Shown here one piece after another: positions 45,851 to 54,731 of a stretch of 64,000 nt of DNA (the stretch's first letter is position 1; the number at the start of each line of letters is the position of its first letter). The stretch is from Apibacter adventoris (lineage in GTDB: Bacteria; Bacteroidota; Bacteroidia; Flavobacteriales; Weeksellaceae), in NCBI RefSeq assembly GCF_002964975.1, contig NZ_PSZM01000046.1:372001-436000 (forward strand). The letters run 5' to 3'. Position numbers and translations under genes: made by a program. The notes under the pieces are model-generated. The model was not told the DNA's origin and did no database searches. It saw only the letters and a program-made list of their open reading frames with translations.

Positions 45851-47518
45851 TTATTCCTGATTTAAAAAATTAAAATATTCTCGTAATATAGTTGAATTAG
45901 GTTTTCCTTTTGTGTTTATTTCTAATAATTTAGGATTATTGGATAAATTGAAAAAAGAATCTAAATTTTTTAGTAATTCTTCTGTATGGTGAACTTCAAT
46001 ATATTCAAAGTTATATTCTTTAGCAAATGTATGACCAGTCCGATTATGTTGAGTTACAAAAAATTCATTCAGAGATTCCGTAGTATCAGGTCCGGGTATA
46101 ATCTTAAAAATGTCTCCCCCACCATTATTGATAAGAATAACTCTAAAATTACTTGGAATATATTTATTCCAGAAAGCATTAGAATCATAGAAAAAGCCCA
46201 TATCTCCAGTTATTAATAGAGTAGGATTTTTATCAGCAACAGCAAAACCAACAGCTGTAGAACTGGACCCGTCAATACCACTTGCTCCACGGTTGCAAAA
46301 TATTTTATGCTTAGAATTAAAATTAAATAATTGTGTGTATCGGATCATAGAGCTATTAGATATTTGAAGATTATAATGATCAGGAATTTTTTCATTTAAA
46401 ATTTTTATAACTTTTAAATCACAAAATGGAAGATTTTTAACGAATACTTCATGTTTTTTTTCTTTTTCATTTTTCAATTTTTCCCAAATTAAAGAATAAT
46501 TAGAATCTTTGTGAGGTTGATTAACAAGTTTTTGGAGAAAATTAACAGGAGAATCTATAATTTTTTCAGTTAAGGAAAAGAATGTATCAGGATGCCAAAA
46601 TTCGTCTAAATGCCAATGACCTTTTAATTTTGAATTACGTAAAAAAACTTTTATTTTTTTTGAAACCACATTTTGACCGATAGTTAAAAGAAGATCAGGT
46701 TTGTATTCTTCCATGGTATCCTTTCCAAAAGGAGATATATAACGGTCAATATTTGAGTATAAGTTAGAAGAATTGATATTTGAAGTTATTTCAGTAAGAA
46801 TAATCGTATCTTTCCTCTTAGCAATTTTATCAAGTAATATTTTTAATTCAGAATTGGGTTGTTGCATTCCTACCAGAATCATTTTTTTATCATATCGATT
46901 CCAAAATGGAAGTAAATAATCATAATTTTCTAAAGAATAGCCTCTTTCAGGTAAAGTAAGTTTCTCTATATTAATTTCTATTTTTTCCGTTTGCTCATAT
47001 AACGGTTCGGAAAAAGGTATATTAATATGTACCGGTCCAGATTTTAATATACAAGTTTGTAAGGCTTTTTTTATAATTAAAAAATTATCAGCGATAGAAT
47101 GATCTTCTTCTGATTCTGAAAGTTGGAAGGATCCATATATATGATTTTTATATATTTCTTTTTGACGAATAGTTTGTCCATCGAAAATATCTACATAATT
47201 TTCAGGTCTGTCCGCAGTTAGTACTAACATGGGAACATTTTGGTAAAAGGCTTCTATAATTGCCGGATAGTAATTGGCAGAAGCTGTTCCGCTAGTACAG
47301 CAAATAGCAACAGGCTTTTGCTTAGATTGTGCCATTCCTAAAGAAAAAAAGGCAGCTGAACGTTCATCTACAATACTATAACATGTATATTTTTTATGAT
47401 GGGTAAAATGAATGGTTAGGGGAGCATTTCTAGATCCGGGAGAAATTATTATATCGGTAATTCCGTATCTGTAAAGAACTTCTCCTAATAATTGTACGGA
47501 TAATTTTTTGCTATACAT
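45851..47518 (-). CDS. menD: 2-Succinyl-5-enolpyruvyl-6-hydroxy-3-cyclohexene-1-carboxylate synthase
   Basis: A 555-residue ThDP enzyme of menaquinone synthesis (isochorismate + 2-oxoglutarate). The N-terminal domain has ITDIIISPGSRNAPLTI and DERSAAFFSLGMAQ (cofactor-activating Glu/Arg region), the middle CTSGTASANYYPAIIEAF, and the C-terminal ThDP site NRGASGIDGSSSTAVG and LLITGDMGFFYDSNAF with VILINNGGGDIFKIIPG. It is separate from menC-menE. A terminator of fabG lies just upstream; no clean promoter is seen. Confidence 0.94.
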   Translation of the reverse strand: MYSKKLSVQLLGEVLYRYGITDIIISPGSRNAPLTIHFTHHKKYTCYSIVDERSAAFFSLGMAQSKQKPVAICCTSGTASANYYPAIIEAFYQNVPMLVLTADRPENYVDIFDGQTIRQKEIYKNHIYGSFQLSESEEDHSIADNFLIIKKALQTCILKSGPVHINIPFSEPLYEQTEKIEINIEKLTLPERGYSLENYDYLLPFWNRYDKKMILVGMQQPNSELKILLDKIAKRKDTIILTEITSNINSSNLYSNIDRYISPFGKDTMEEYKPDLLLTIGQNVVSKKIKVFLRNSKLKGHWHLDEFWHPDTFFSLTEKIIDSPVNFLQKLVNQPHKDSNYSLIWEKLKNEKEKKHEVFVKNLPFCDLKVIKILNEKIPDHYNLQISNSSMIRYTQLFNFNSKHKIFCNRGASGIDGSSSTAVGFAVADKNPTLLITGDMGFFYDSNAFWNKYIPSNFRVILINNGGGDIFKIIPGPDTTESLNEFFVTQHNRTGHTFAKEYNFEYIEVHHTEELLKNLDSFFNLSNNPKLLEINTKGKPNSTILREYFNFLNQE

Positions 47519-47530
47519 TTTCTTATAATT

Positions 47531-47575
47531 TAAAAAAAGAAAGAGATTAAAAAATATTTAATCTCTTATAATTTT
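47531..47575 (-). terminator. Terminator after fabG
   Basis: Arms AAGAGATTAAA and TTTAATCTCTT around a 5-base loop (about 47541-47567); on the minus strand a T-rich tract follows. Confidence 0.7.
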
Positions 47576-47592
47576 ATTTATTATGTTTTTAT

Positions 47593-48339
47593 TTAATAGG
47601 TCAACATTCCACCATTAACATTAAGCACATGTCCGGTTACATAACTTGACAGATCACTAGCAAGATATAAACAAGCATTAGCTATATCTTCAGGAGTACC
47701 TCCACGCTTTAATGGAATATTATCTCTCCATTGTTGCACTGTTTTTTGATCTAAAACCTGAGTCATTTCAGTTTCAATAAAACCGGGAGCAACAACATTG
47801 CATCTAATGTTTCGAGAACCTAATTCTAAGGCTACAGACTTTGAAAAACCTATAATTCCAGCTTTAGAAGCAGCATAATTAGATTGTCCTGCATTTCCTT
47901 TTATACCAACTACAGAACTCATATTTATAATGGAACCGCTTTTTTGTTTCATCATGGGTTTGGTTACAGCTTTGGTAATATTGAATACAGAATTTAAATT
48001 TATTTTTAAAATTTCCTCCCAATCTTCTTTATTCATTCTTAAGAGAAGGTTATCTTTAGTAATTCCGGCATTATTAACGACTATATCTATTTGGCCAAAT
48101 TCTTTTAAGACTTCATCAACTAAAGTTTGAGCATCATCATAATCAGAAGCATCAGATTTATATCCTTTGATTTTTGTTATGGAAAATAATTCTTTAATTA
48201 GAGAATCAGCTTTTGCAACAGAAGAAACATAGGTAAAAGCTATGTTAGCTCCATGTTGTGCAAACATTTCTACAATTCCTTTTCCTATACCTCGGGTTGC
48301 TCCTGTGATAATCGCTGTTTTTCCTTCAAGCAATTTCAT
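47593..48339 (-). CDS. fabG: 3-Oxoacyl-ACP reductase
   Basis: A 248-residue short-chain dehydrogenase. The NADP loop is TGATRGIGKGI (about residues 12-22), then NNAGITKDNLLLRM, catalytic Ser in NMSSVVGIKGNAGQSNY with YAASK (Tyr and Lys), and NVVAPGFIETEM. It reduces 3-oxoacyl-ACP in fatty-acid elongation. The NNAGITKDNLLLRM and GNAGQSNYAASKAG strings are classic FabG. A role as the reductase of sulfonolipid synthesis is thinkable but position does not support it. Confidence 0.93.
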   Translation of the reverse strand: MKLLEGKTAIITGATRGIGKGIVEMFAQHGANIAFTYVSSVAKADSLIKELFSITKIKGYKSDASDYDDAQTLVDEVLKEFGQIDIVVNNAGITKDNLLLRMNKEDWEEILKINLNSVFNITKAVTKPMMKQKSGSIINMSSVVGIKGNAGQSNYAASKAGIIGFSKSVALELGSRNIRCNVVAPGFIETEMTQVLDQKTVQQWRDNIPLKRGGTPEDIANACLYLASDLSSYVTGHVLNVNGGMLTY

Positions 48340-48364
48340 AATACAATGTTATTTAATTTCATGT

Positions 48365-48372
48365 CAAAGATA
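48365..48372 (-). promoter_or_regulatory. Candidate -7 box of fabG
   Basis: The minus strand reads TATCTTTG, 26 bases before the fabG ATG. Confidence 0.4.
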
Positions 48373-48493
48373 ATAACTTTTGTCTAAATCTAGATAACTT
48401 ATAAAGGAATACGTGAATTATTTCATTAGGTTTTAAAACATTTTTTAGAGTTAGGAATAATGAATGTAAGGAATAGATTTATCAAATTAGATT

Positions 48494-49096
48494 TTATATA
48501 TTAAATTTCTCTTTTATAAAAGATAGAATGTAATTCGTGGTTTTCTCTAATCCTAAAACAGATGAATTTATACATAAATGGTAAGAGCTAGCTCTCCCCC
48601 AACCTCTGTTGCTATAAAAATTATAATATTCTTTTCTTTGTCTATCTGTTTTTTTATTATATTCTAAAGCTTCTGCTTCTGATATGTTTTTTCTTTCTGC
48701 GGTTCTTTTTGCTCTGTCCTCAATATCGGCAGTTATAAAAATATTTAAAGTAAGAGGTTGTTCCCTCAAAATATAATCTGCACATCTTCCCACAAAAACT
48801 GAAGATTTTAAATTTGCTAAATCCTTAATAATATCACTTTGTATTTTAAAAAGAGTATCATTTCCTAAATAATTTTTTGAAAATTGCAACCCTAAAAAAT
48901 TTTTAAAGAAATTAAAATTATTTTTTTCATCAGCTTTTTCAAAAAATTCTTTGTTTAAACCACTTTCTTGGGAGGCTAAACTAATCAGTTCTTTATCATA
49001 ATAAGCAAAATTTAAATCTTTGGCTAATTGTCTACCTATTAATCTTCCACCACTTCCTAATTGTCTTCCGATATTTATAATATATTTATCATTCAT
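48494..49096 (-). CDS. Cytidylate kinase-like family protein
   Basis: A 200-residue P-loop protein. The start IINIGRQLGSGGRLIGRQLA is the family's modified nucleotide loop, SVFVGRCADYILRE follows the position of the Walker B strand, and AERKNISEAEALEYNKKTDRQRKEYYNFY is the lid region. Members resemble CMP kinase but their substrate is not firmly known. It lies 24 bases behind the MATE exporter on the same strand, so the pair is probably co-expressed. Confidence 0.85.
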   Translation of the reverse strand: MNDKYIINIGRQLGSGGRLIGRQLAKDLNFAYYDKELISLASQESGLNKEFFEKADEKNNFNFFKNFLGLQFSKNYLGNDTLFKIQSDIIKDLANLKSSVFVGRCADYILREQPLTLNIFITADIEDRAKRTAERKNISEAEALEYNKKTDRQRKEYYNFYSNRGWGRASSYHLCINSSVLGLEKTTNYILSFIKEKFNI

Positions 49097-49120
49097 AGCT
49101 TTTTTTATGTTTTTAAGGGA

Positions 49121-50467
49121 TTATTTATTTTTTATTTTAGCAAATTGAAAATACAGCATAATAGCTGCTACAGTACAGGCAACAAAGTCTGCTATGGGCA
49201 TACTAGCCCATATTCCTGTAATTCCAAAAAAATGTGGGAGAATAAGTAAACAAGGGATTAAAAAAAGTACTTGTCGGGTAAGGGATAAAAATATTGCTTT
49301 GTTTGGCATTCCTATACTTTGAAAAAAAGTAGAAGTAACCATTTGAAATCCTACTATAGGATAAAATATAAATACTATACGTAATCCTGTGGTAGATAAA
49401 TCAATAAGTTTTTGATCTGAGGTGAAGATAGAAGCTACAGTGTGAGGCGTAAGCTGAACAATAATAAACCCAATAGACATAATTATAGTGGCATAGGTTA
49501 TAGCTTTTTTTAATACTTTTCTCACTCTGGAATAATGAGCGGCTCCGTAATTGTATCCAGCAATAGGTTGCATTCCTTGATTTAATCCTATAGTAATCAT
49601 AACAAAAAGAAAAGCAATACGATTTATAATTCCATAAGCACCCACAGCAAGATCTCCTCCATATTTTAACAAACCTTTATTAATTAAAATAACAATAATA
49701 CATGAGGCGGTATTCATAAGAAAAGGAGACATACCTATAGATAAAGAATCTATAACAATTCGGCGTTTTAATTTGAATGTTCCTTTTTGAAAATGTAAAA
49801 AATTATTTTTATTATTAAATAAATATATTTGCCAACTTAGTACGGTGATTTGAGAAATTACTGTTGCAAGAGCACTACCTCTAATTCCCCAATGAAAAAC
49901 AAATATAAATAAAGGGTTTAGAATTAAATTTATAATTACCGTGAATATAGTAGCAAACATTGCCTTTTCAGGGCTACCGGCAGATCTTAGCAATGCATTT
50001 AGTCCTAAATACATATGGGTTACCACATTTCCCAATAATATGATGACCATGAAATCGTGTGCATAGGGTAAAGTAATATTACTTGCGCCAAAAAAATAAA
50101 GTATGGGATTTAAAAAGAGTAGCATAACTATACTGTATGCAATTCCCATAATAAGATTCATTGTTACAACATTTCCGAGAATGTTGTTAGCTGTGCTATA
50201 GTCTTTTTGTCCTAATTTTACGGAAAGTAGAGTGGAAGCTCCTACACCTACTAAAGAACCAAAGGCAGAAGCTAAGTTCATTAATGGGAAGGTTATTGCT
50301 AAGCCAGCTATGGCAAGTGGACCTATCCCATGTCCAATAAAAATACTATCAGTAATATTATAGAGAGAGGAAGCAGTCATTGCTATAATTGCTGGTAATG
50401 AATATTGTAAAAGTAATTTTCCAATATCTTTGGTTCCTAACTCTAGAGGGAGTCCCTTATTTTCCAT
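49121..50467 (-). CDS. MATE family efflux transporter
   Basis: A 448-residue inner-membrane protein with twelve hydrophobic helices and the MATE repeat structure: first half PAIIAMTASSLYNITDSIFIGHGIGPLAIAG, second half beginning near residue 235 with GMSPFLMNTASCIIVILINKG and GLNQGMQPIAGYNYGAAHYSRV. It would export cationic drugs or metabolites using Na+ or H+. The sequence is closest to the DinF/MepA-like branch. First of two genes with the cytidylate kinase-like one. Confidence 0.92.
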   Translation of the reverse strand: MENKGLPLELGTKDIGKLLLQYSLPAIIAMTASSLYNITDSIFIGHGIGPLAIAGLAITFPLMNLASAFGSLVGVGASTLLSVKLGQKDYSTANNILGNVVTMNLIMGIAYSIVMLLFLNPILYFFGASNITLPYAHDFMVIILLGNVVTHMYLGLNALLRSAGSPEKAMFATIFTVIINLILNPLFIFVFHWGIRGSALATVISQITVLSWQIYLFNNKNNFLHFQKGTFKLKRRIVIDSLSIGMSPFLMNTASCIIVILINKGLLKYGGDLAVGAYGIINRIAFLFVMITIGLNQGMQPIAGYNYGAAHYSRVRKVLKKAITYATIIMSIGFIIVQLTPHTVASIFTSDQKLIDLSTTGLRIVFIFYPIVGFQMVTSTFFQSIGMPNKAIFLSLTRQVLFLIPCLLILPHFFGITGIWASMPIADFVACTVAAIMLYFQFAKIKNK

Positions 50468-50530
50468 TTTTGAACAGTATATTTTTTAATTTGTAAAATT
50501 ACTAAAAGATAGATTTTTGAAAACTATATT

Positions 50531-50568
50531 AAATAAAAGAACAGCTATAATAAGCTGTTCTTTTATTT
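50531..50568 (-). terminator. Terminator downstream of the YtxH-like gene
   Basis: A perfect 16-base-pair stem (50531-50546 with 50553-50568) and a 6-base loop with the core ACAGCT/AGCTGT. T-rich arms on either strand. It ends 29 bases before the YtxH-like stop codon. Confidence 0.85.
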
Positions 50569-50597
50569 AAATATGTTATTTACGTCTAAATATCATC

Positions 50598-50807
50598 TTA
50601 TTCTTGAAATTCATTTTGAATATTTTCTTTTAAATTTTCCGCTTCATATTTCGTTTTATTAAAAGCTTTGTTAAAATTTTTTTTAGCTTTGTTTGCAATA
50701 TTATCCATATTATTAGATAATTCGTCTAAAAACCCTTCTTCTTGAAGTTTTCTTACTATATAAACCATACCAGCTCCAATAGCAGCTCCAATTATTAATT
50801 TTTTCAT
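50598..50807 (-). CDS. Small YtxH-like membrane protein
   Basis: A 69-residue protein with an N-terminal glycine-rich hydrophobic segment (LIIGAAIGAGMVYIVRKL) followed by a charged helical tail with many Asn, Lys and Glu. This is the pattern of YtxH/DUF883-like envelope stress proteins, but the assignment rests on composition only. It stands alone, between the MATE and antiporter genes. Confidence 0.6.
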   Translation of the reverse strand: MKKLIIGAAIGAGMVYIVRKLQEEGFLDELSNNMDNIANKAKKNFNKAFNKTKYEAENLKENIQNEFQE

Positions 50808-50982
50808 ATTTGATTGTTATTTAATTAAATATATTTATTTAAAGAATTTTTTAGTGTATAAAGTCCTAATTATATATTTTTTAAAAAACCAATAAATATG
50901 CCAAAGAAGGTTAATATATTAATTTTATTTTAATTTGTTATATAATTTTAATAATTACTTGTGTTTACTAATAATATTCAAA

Positions 50983-52245
50983 CTATTGAATTTTTTTTGC
51001 TAATTTACCTACAGTCATACCCTGTACAAAAATTGAAAAAACTACAACAAAGTAGGTGGCAGCTATAATTACGTTTTTATAATGACTTTCGGGTACGGAT
51101 AAAGCAAGAGCTATAGATACACCTCCTCGCAAGCCTCCCCATACCAGAACAGCAATGGTTCCTTTAGAAAATTTTTCTTCAAATGGTATAATTATGGTAG
51201 GAATTTTTATAGATAAGTATCTTGCTATAATAACGGTAATGATAGAAATAGCTCCCATAAGCCAATAATCTTGCAAATTTTCGATAAGAAGAAGTTCTAG
51301 CCCTATGAATAAAAATAAAATAGCATTCATGATATCATCTATAAGTTCCCAAAAATTGCCTACGTTACTTTTTTTGTTGGAGCTAATTTTTCTTTTAGAA
51401 TCACCTATAATAAGTCCTGAAGCTACCATAGCTAATGGGGCAGATGTGTGTAAAGAGTGAGCAATAAGGTATCCGCCCATAACTACTGCAAGAGTAATGA
51501 GTACTGAGACTTTATAATCATGAGCTGTTTTAATGGCATAAGCAGCAATATAACCAAAAAGTGCTCCTAATATTAAACCACCTACCCCTTCATGTAAAAA
51601 TAAAGCAAAAATGTGTGAAAAAGATAAGTCCATATGTCCGGTTTGAACAACCTTTTCATCAGCAGCAAGATTTGCTAATATAGCAAATACAACAACGGCC
51701 ACCCCATCATTAAATAAAGACTCTCCTGCAATTTTGGTTTCTAATGATTTAGAAACATTAGCCTGTTTGAGTATACTAATAACAGCAATAGGATCAGTTG
51801 GAGAAATGAGTGCGCCAAAAAGTAAACAATAAATTAATGGCATTTCTATATGTATGTTTATTATGGGAAGCAGGTAATCTAAAATATAATATAGACTAAA
51901 ACCAACAACAAAAGTCGAAATTAGCACTCCAAGAGTGGAAAAAACTATAATGGGTAATCTTTGTTCTTTTAGATCTGCTAAATTAATATGTATGGCACCT
52001 GCAAATAAAAGAAAGTTAAGCATTGCCCCCATCAAAATTTCAGTAAAATCAAGATTTTTTATCAGTTCAGCTAAATCATGAAGAGGTTTAGACGTGAAAT
52101 TTCCTAATAATACTAATATTATAGATATTATTATAGCGATAACCATAATTCCTATTGTAGAAGGGAATTTTAGAAATCGAACATTGATATATGAAAAAAT
52201 AGCTGCTAATACAATAAGGATAGAAAAAGAATAGTATAACTCCAT
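50983..52245 (-). CDS. CPA1-family Na+(K+)/H+ antiporter
   Basis: A 420-residue inner-membrane protein with about twelve helices. The ion-binding and exchange elements are visible: ALISPTDPIAVISILK (Pro-Thr-Asp-Pro), GESLFNDGVAVVVFAILA (the Asn-Asp pair) and a late VWGGLRGGVSIALALSVP. No large C-terminal regulatory domain. It exchanges cytosolic Na+ or K+ for H+. It stands alone with a promoter candidate at 52265-52272. Confidence 0.92.
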   Translation of the reverse strand: MELYYSFSILIVLAAIFSYINVRFLKFPSTIGIMVIAIIISIILVLLGNFTSKPLHDLAELIKNLDFTEILMGAMLNFLLFAGAIHINLADLKEQRLPIIVFSTLGVLISTFVVGFSLYYILDYLLPIINIHIEMPLIYCLLFGALISPTDPIAVISILKQANVSKSLETKIAGESLFNDGVAVVVFAILANLAADEKVVQTGHMDLSFSHIFALFLHEGVGGLILGALFGYIAAYAIKTAHDYKVSVLITLAVVMGGYLIAHSLHTSAPLAMVASGLIIGDSKRKISSNKKSNVGNFWELIDDIMNAILFLFIGLELLLIENLQDYWLMGAISIITVIIARYLSIKIPTIIIPFEEKFSKGTIAVLVWGGLRGGVSIALALSVPESHYKNVIIAATYFVVVFSIFVQGMTVGKLAKKIQ

Positions 52246-52264
52246 ATTTTTGTGATATTTTATA

Positions 52265-52272
52265 CAAAAATA
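52265..52272 (-). promoter_or_regulatory. Candidate -7 box of the CPA1 antiporter
   Basis: The minus strand reads TATTTTTG, 20 bases before the ATG. Confidence 0.4.
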
Positions 52273-52385
52273 TTAAATTATCTTTCTTTATTCCAAATTA
52301 CGGCTTTGATTTTTGGGGGATTTTAATTTTTTACATTTTTTCATTAATTTTTTATAAAAAAATAATATTTAATAAATTTTTATTT

Positions 52386-53339
52386 TTAATATTTACTTGC
52401 TTCTGTAAGTGTTTGTATTGCTTCTTTACTTAATTTTAAATCTACGGCTTTTAAAATATCTAATTGTCCTAACTTTGAAGCACTAGCTATGGGAGCTGTA
52501 ATAGTAGGTTGTTGTATTAACCAAGCTAGTGCAACTTGGGCAGCAGTGGCTGTGTTTTCAGCAGCAATTTTTTCCAAGGCATGTACAATACGTTTTCCTC
52601 TTTCATTCAAATATTGTTTAATTGTTTCCCCTCTCTTGCTTTTATTAAGATCTTCGTTTGATTTGTATTTTCCGGTTAAAAAACCACTTGCTAAGGAATA
52701 ATATGACATTACCCCTAAGCCATATTTTTTAGCTATAGGTTCATATTCTTTTTCATACTTTTTACGGTCATATAGATTATATTCAGGTTGTAGTACAGTA
52801 TAAACAGGAAGATGATTGCTTTTACTTGTTTCTAAAGATTTTATTATTCTTTCAGGAGACATATTTGAAGCGCCTATACATCGAATTTTACCTTCTTTTA
52901 TTAATTGTTGATAGGCTTCTAATACTTCTTCTATGGGTGTTTCCAGGTCATCGAAATGAGTGAAATATAAATCGATATAGTCTGTTTGTAGGCGTTTCAA
53001 TGATTCTTCGACTTCTGAAAGTATATATGTTTTTTTTAGTCCTTTATGTTTAGCATCAATTTCTCCGCCAACCTTAGTGGAAATAACTAATTTATCTCTA
53101 TTTTTTTTTTGATGAATCCATTTACCAATGATAGTTTCAGATTCTCCACCTTTATTTCCTGGAACCCAGGCAGAATACACATCAGCAGTATCTATCAAAT
53201 TAAAACCTAATTCAGTATATTGATCAAGTAATTCAAATGAAGTATTTTCATTAGCTGTCCAGCCAAAAACATTACCTCCAAAAGCAAAAGGATAAACTTC
53301 TAAATCCGAATTCCCTAATTTTCTTTTATTAACTTTCAT
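52386..53339 (-). CDS. Aldo/keto reductase
   Basis: A 317-residue NADPH-dependent reductase of the AKR11-12-like (YhdN/Tas) type. Features are LGNSDLEVYPFAFGGNVFG, the catalytic Asp-Tyr in LIDTADVYSAW, KVGGE with the catalytic Lys (VISTKVGG), YIDLYFTHFDD with the His, CIGASNMSPE and the C-terminal SKLGQLDILKAV. It reduces aldehydes or ketones; the substrate is unknown. Its last 85 bases occur again, decayed, at 53953-54036, as part of a tandem duplication. Confidence 0.92.
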   Translation of the reverse strand: MKVNKRKLGNSDLEVYPFAFGGNVFGWTANENTSFELLDQYTELGFNLIDTADVYSAWVPGNKGGESETIIGKWIHQKKNRDKLVISTKVGGEIDAKHKGLKKTYILSEVEESLKRLQTDYIDLYFTHFDDLETPIEEVLEAYQQLIKEGKIRCIGASNMSPERIIKSLETSKSNHLPVYTVLQPEYNLYDRKKYEKEYEPIAKKYGLGVMSYYSLASGFLTGKYKSNEDLNKSKRGETIKQYLNERGKRIVHALEKIAAENTATAAQVALAWLIQQPTITAPIASASKLGQLDILKAVDLKLSKEAIQTLTEASKY

Positions 53340-53391
53340 TTTTGTATATTTATGTCTTTATTATAATATTAATTAAAATTATTTCAATATA

Positions 53392-53399
53392 CAAATATA
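53392..53399 (-). promoter_or_regulatory. Candidate -7 box of the aldo/keto reductase
   Basis: The minus strand reads TATATTTG, with a leader of about 48 bases. Confidence 0.35.
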
Positions 53400-53432
53400 G
53401 TATAAATTTACTATATTTATATAAAATTATTT

Positions 53433-53950
53433 TATTGGTTGTTTTATTTGTTAAGAAATTTTAAAAATATAAATTTCTAATCGATTTATAAGTAATTCGT
53501 GCAATTGTTTTTTCATGGGTAAGATTAGGAAATAAATATTTTTGTCATTTTACTATAGGCAGTTATTCTTCCTTTATAATACCGTGAAGAATCTGAAATG
53601 GATGTGATTTTTTTAGATATGGATCCGTTGCTTAAGCTTTAGGATGCAGAAATAGTTAAATTATTTTTTATTAAAAAATTACCAATAATTTTTTCTAGTA
53701 TAGTAATTTTAGAAATTATAAGATTTTTCCCAAAAAGACTATTTAATTTATTTTTATGCTATTTTGTAAATAAATTAATTTTTTACTATAGCTGTTAACC
53801 TAAGTTTAATTTTGGAGCCTTATGGGGAAAATAAGCTAATGAAATAAATTCAGGTAAGTTATTTTCCCAATTTTCCAGTTTTATGGCGAGTTCACTTTCA
53901 ATGATATCAATAAAAATAACTGATTCTCTAGTAATAAAATCTAACTGAAA
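53433..53950 (-). pseudogene. Decayed second copy of the 3' half of cinA
   Basis: The stretch aligns by eye with 54732 to about 55470, the 3' part of the intact cinA. Shared blocks include the one ending in TTAGGAAATAAATATTTTT, one around TTTATAATACCGTGAAGAA, and TTTTATGGCGAGTTCACTTTCA near 53880. About 225 bases corresponding to 54840-55065 are missing, further small gaps change frame, and no open frame survives. The AT-rich spacer before it (53358-53432) also matches the spacer before cinA (54654-54731). Confidence 0.85.
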
Positions 53951-53952
53951 TA

Positions 53953-54036
53953 GCTTTTGTAAGGGGTTTTTACTGCTTCTTTACTTAATTTTAAATCTAC
54001 CGTTTTTAAAAAATCTAATGGTCCTATTTTTGAAGT
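53953..54036 (-). pseudogene. Fragment of the aldo/keto reductase 3' end
   Basis: About 84 bases match the last part of the aldo/keto reductase gene at about 52397-52480, including an exact block TGCTTCTTTACTTAATTTTA followed by AATCTAC. It joins the cinA copy directly. This is the joint expected from a tandem duplication whose ends lay in the reductase 3' end and in cinA. Confidence 0.8.
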
Positions 54037-54102
54037 TCCCGAAATGAATACTAATACTTATCTAACATCTATATTTATAGATTTTTTTTGGGATATTGAT
54101 TT

Positions 54103-54651
54103 TTAATAAATAATATCGGAAGTGTAACTGAAGTCGATCGGCCGATTGATTCCGGGAAATATGTTGTAACCTCCGTAACCAGTTTTTATATGTTTTTCAT
54201 TTGTGTACGACCAAGGTTGCCCCTTTTCGTTATATGTTATTTTACCCATAGCATATGTGCCTGAATTTGTAATAAAAAACAAGCGAAACGATACAAGCGG
54301 TTTTTTCTTGTCTTTACCTTTTATCTGTTTGTATATTTTTTTACACATTGATGTAAATTCCTTTCTTTGCGAGTAAGTATTGTTCTCAACGCTTTCTTCC
54401 ATATAGTAAAAGCCTATTTGTAACTCCTCGTTTCCTTTTGTGTTGTTTTTAAACCCAAACAGGTATTTTCCGTTATCACTACAATAAAGTCTTTTTTCCA
54501 TATCTGTTTCTTTAATTGCATTGTAAGCTTGTTGAGCTAATTTGCTTTTTAAAACGCCATCAATTAAAGCGCAATTTGTTTTCTGGGCATGTAAAGAATG
54601 AGCTTCAGCAAATACAAGTAAAAGTGTTGATATGATAAATAATTTTTTCAT
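54103..54651 (-). CDS. Small secreted protein of unknown function
   Basis: A 182-residue protein with a signal peptide (MKKLFIISTLLLVFAEAHSL, cut near HAQ). The mature part has three Cys (TNCAL, LYCSDNG, SMCKKI), a YLFGFKNNTKG/IGFYYMEE beta pattern and a C-terminal FPGINRPIDFSYTSDIIY. I do not recognise the family. It occupies the place where a second aldo/keto reductase body would be in the duplicated unit, and its upstream 23 bases equal those upstream of the reductase spacer. A TATATTTG box lies at 54705-54712 on its strand. Confidence 0.7.
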   Translation of the reverse strand: MKKLFIISTLLLVFAEAHSLHAQKTNCALIDGVLKSKLAQQAYNAIKETDMEKRLYCSDNGKYLFGFKNNTKGNEELQIGFYYMEESVENNTYSQRKEFTSMCKKIYKQIKGKDKKKPLVSFRLFFITNSGTYAMGKITYNEKGQPWSYTNEKHIKTGYGGYNIFPGINRPIDFSYTSDIIY

Positions 54652-54704
54652 TTTTATTATAATATTAATTAAAATTTTTCTAATATTAAAACATGTATAA
54701 ATTT

Positions 54705-54712
54705 CAAATATA
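54705..54712 (-). promoter_or_regulatory. Candidate -7 box of the small secreted protein gene
   Basis: The minus strand reads TATATTTG with a leader of about 49 bases. It is in the duplicated spacer but not at the position aligned to the reductase box. Confidence 0.35.
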
Positions 54713-54731
54713 ATGTCATAAAATTATTTTA

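Noticed and set aside
53433-54036. Independent small genes in the gap after the reductase
   Set aside because: The sequence is explained by decayed copies of cinA and the reductase; no open frame of useful length remains.
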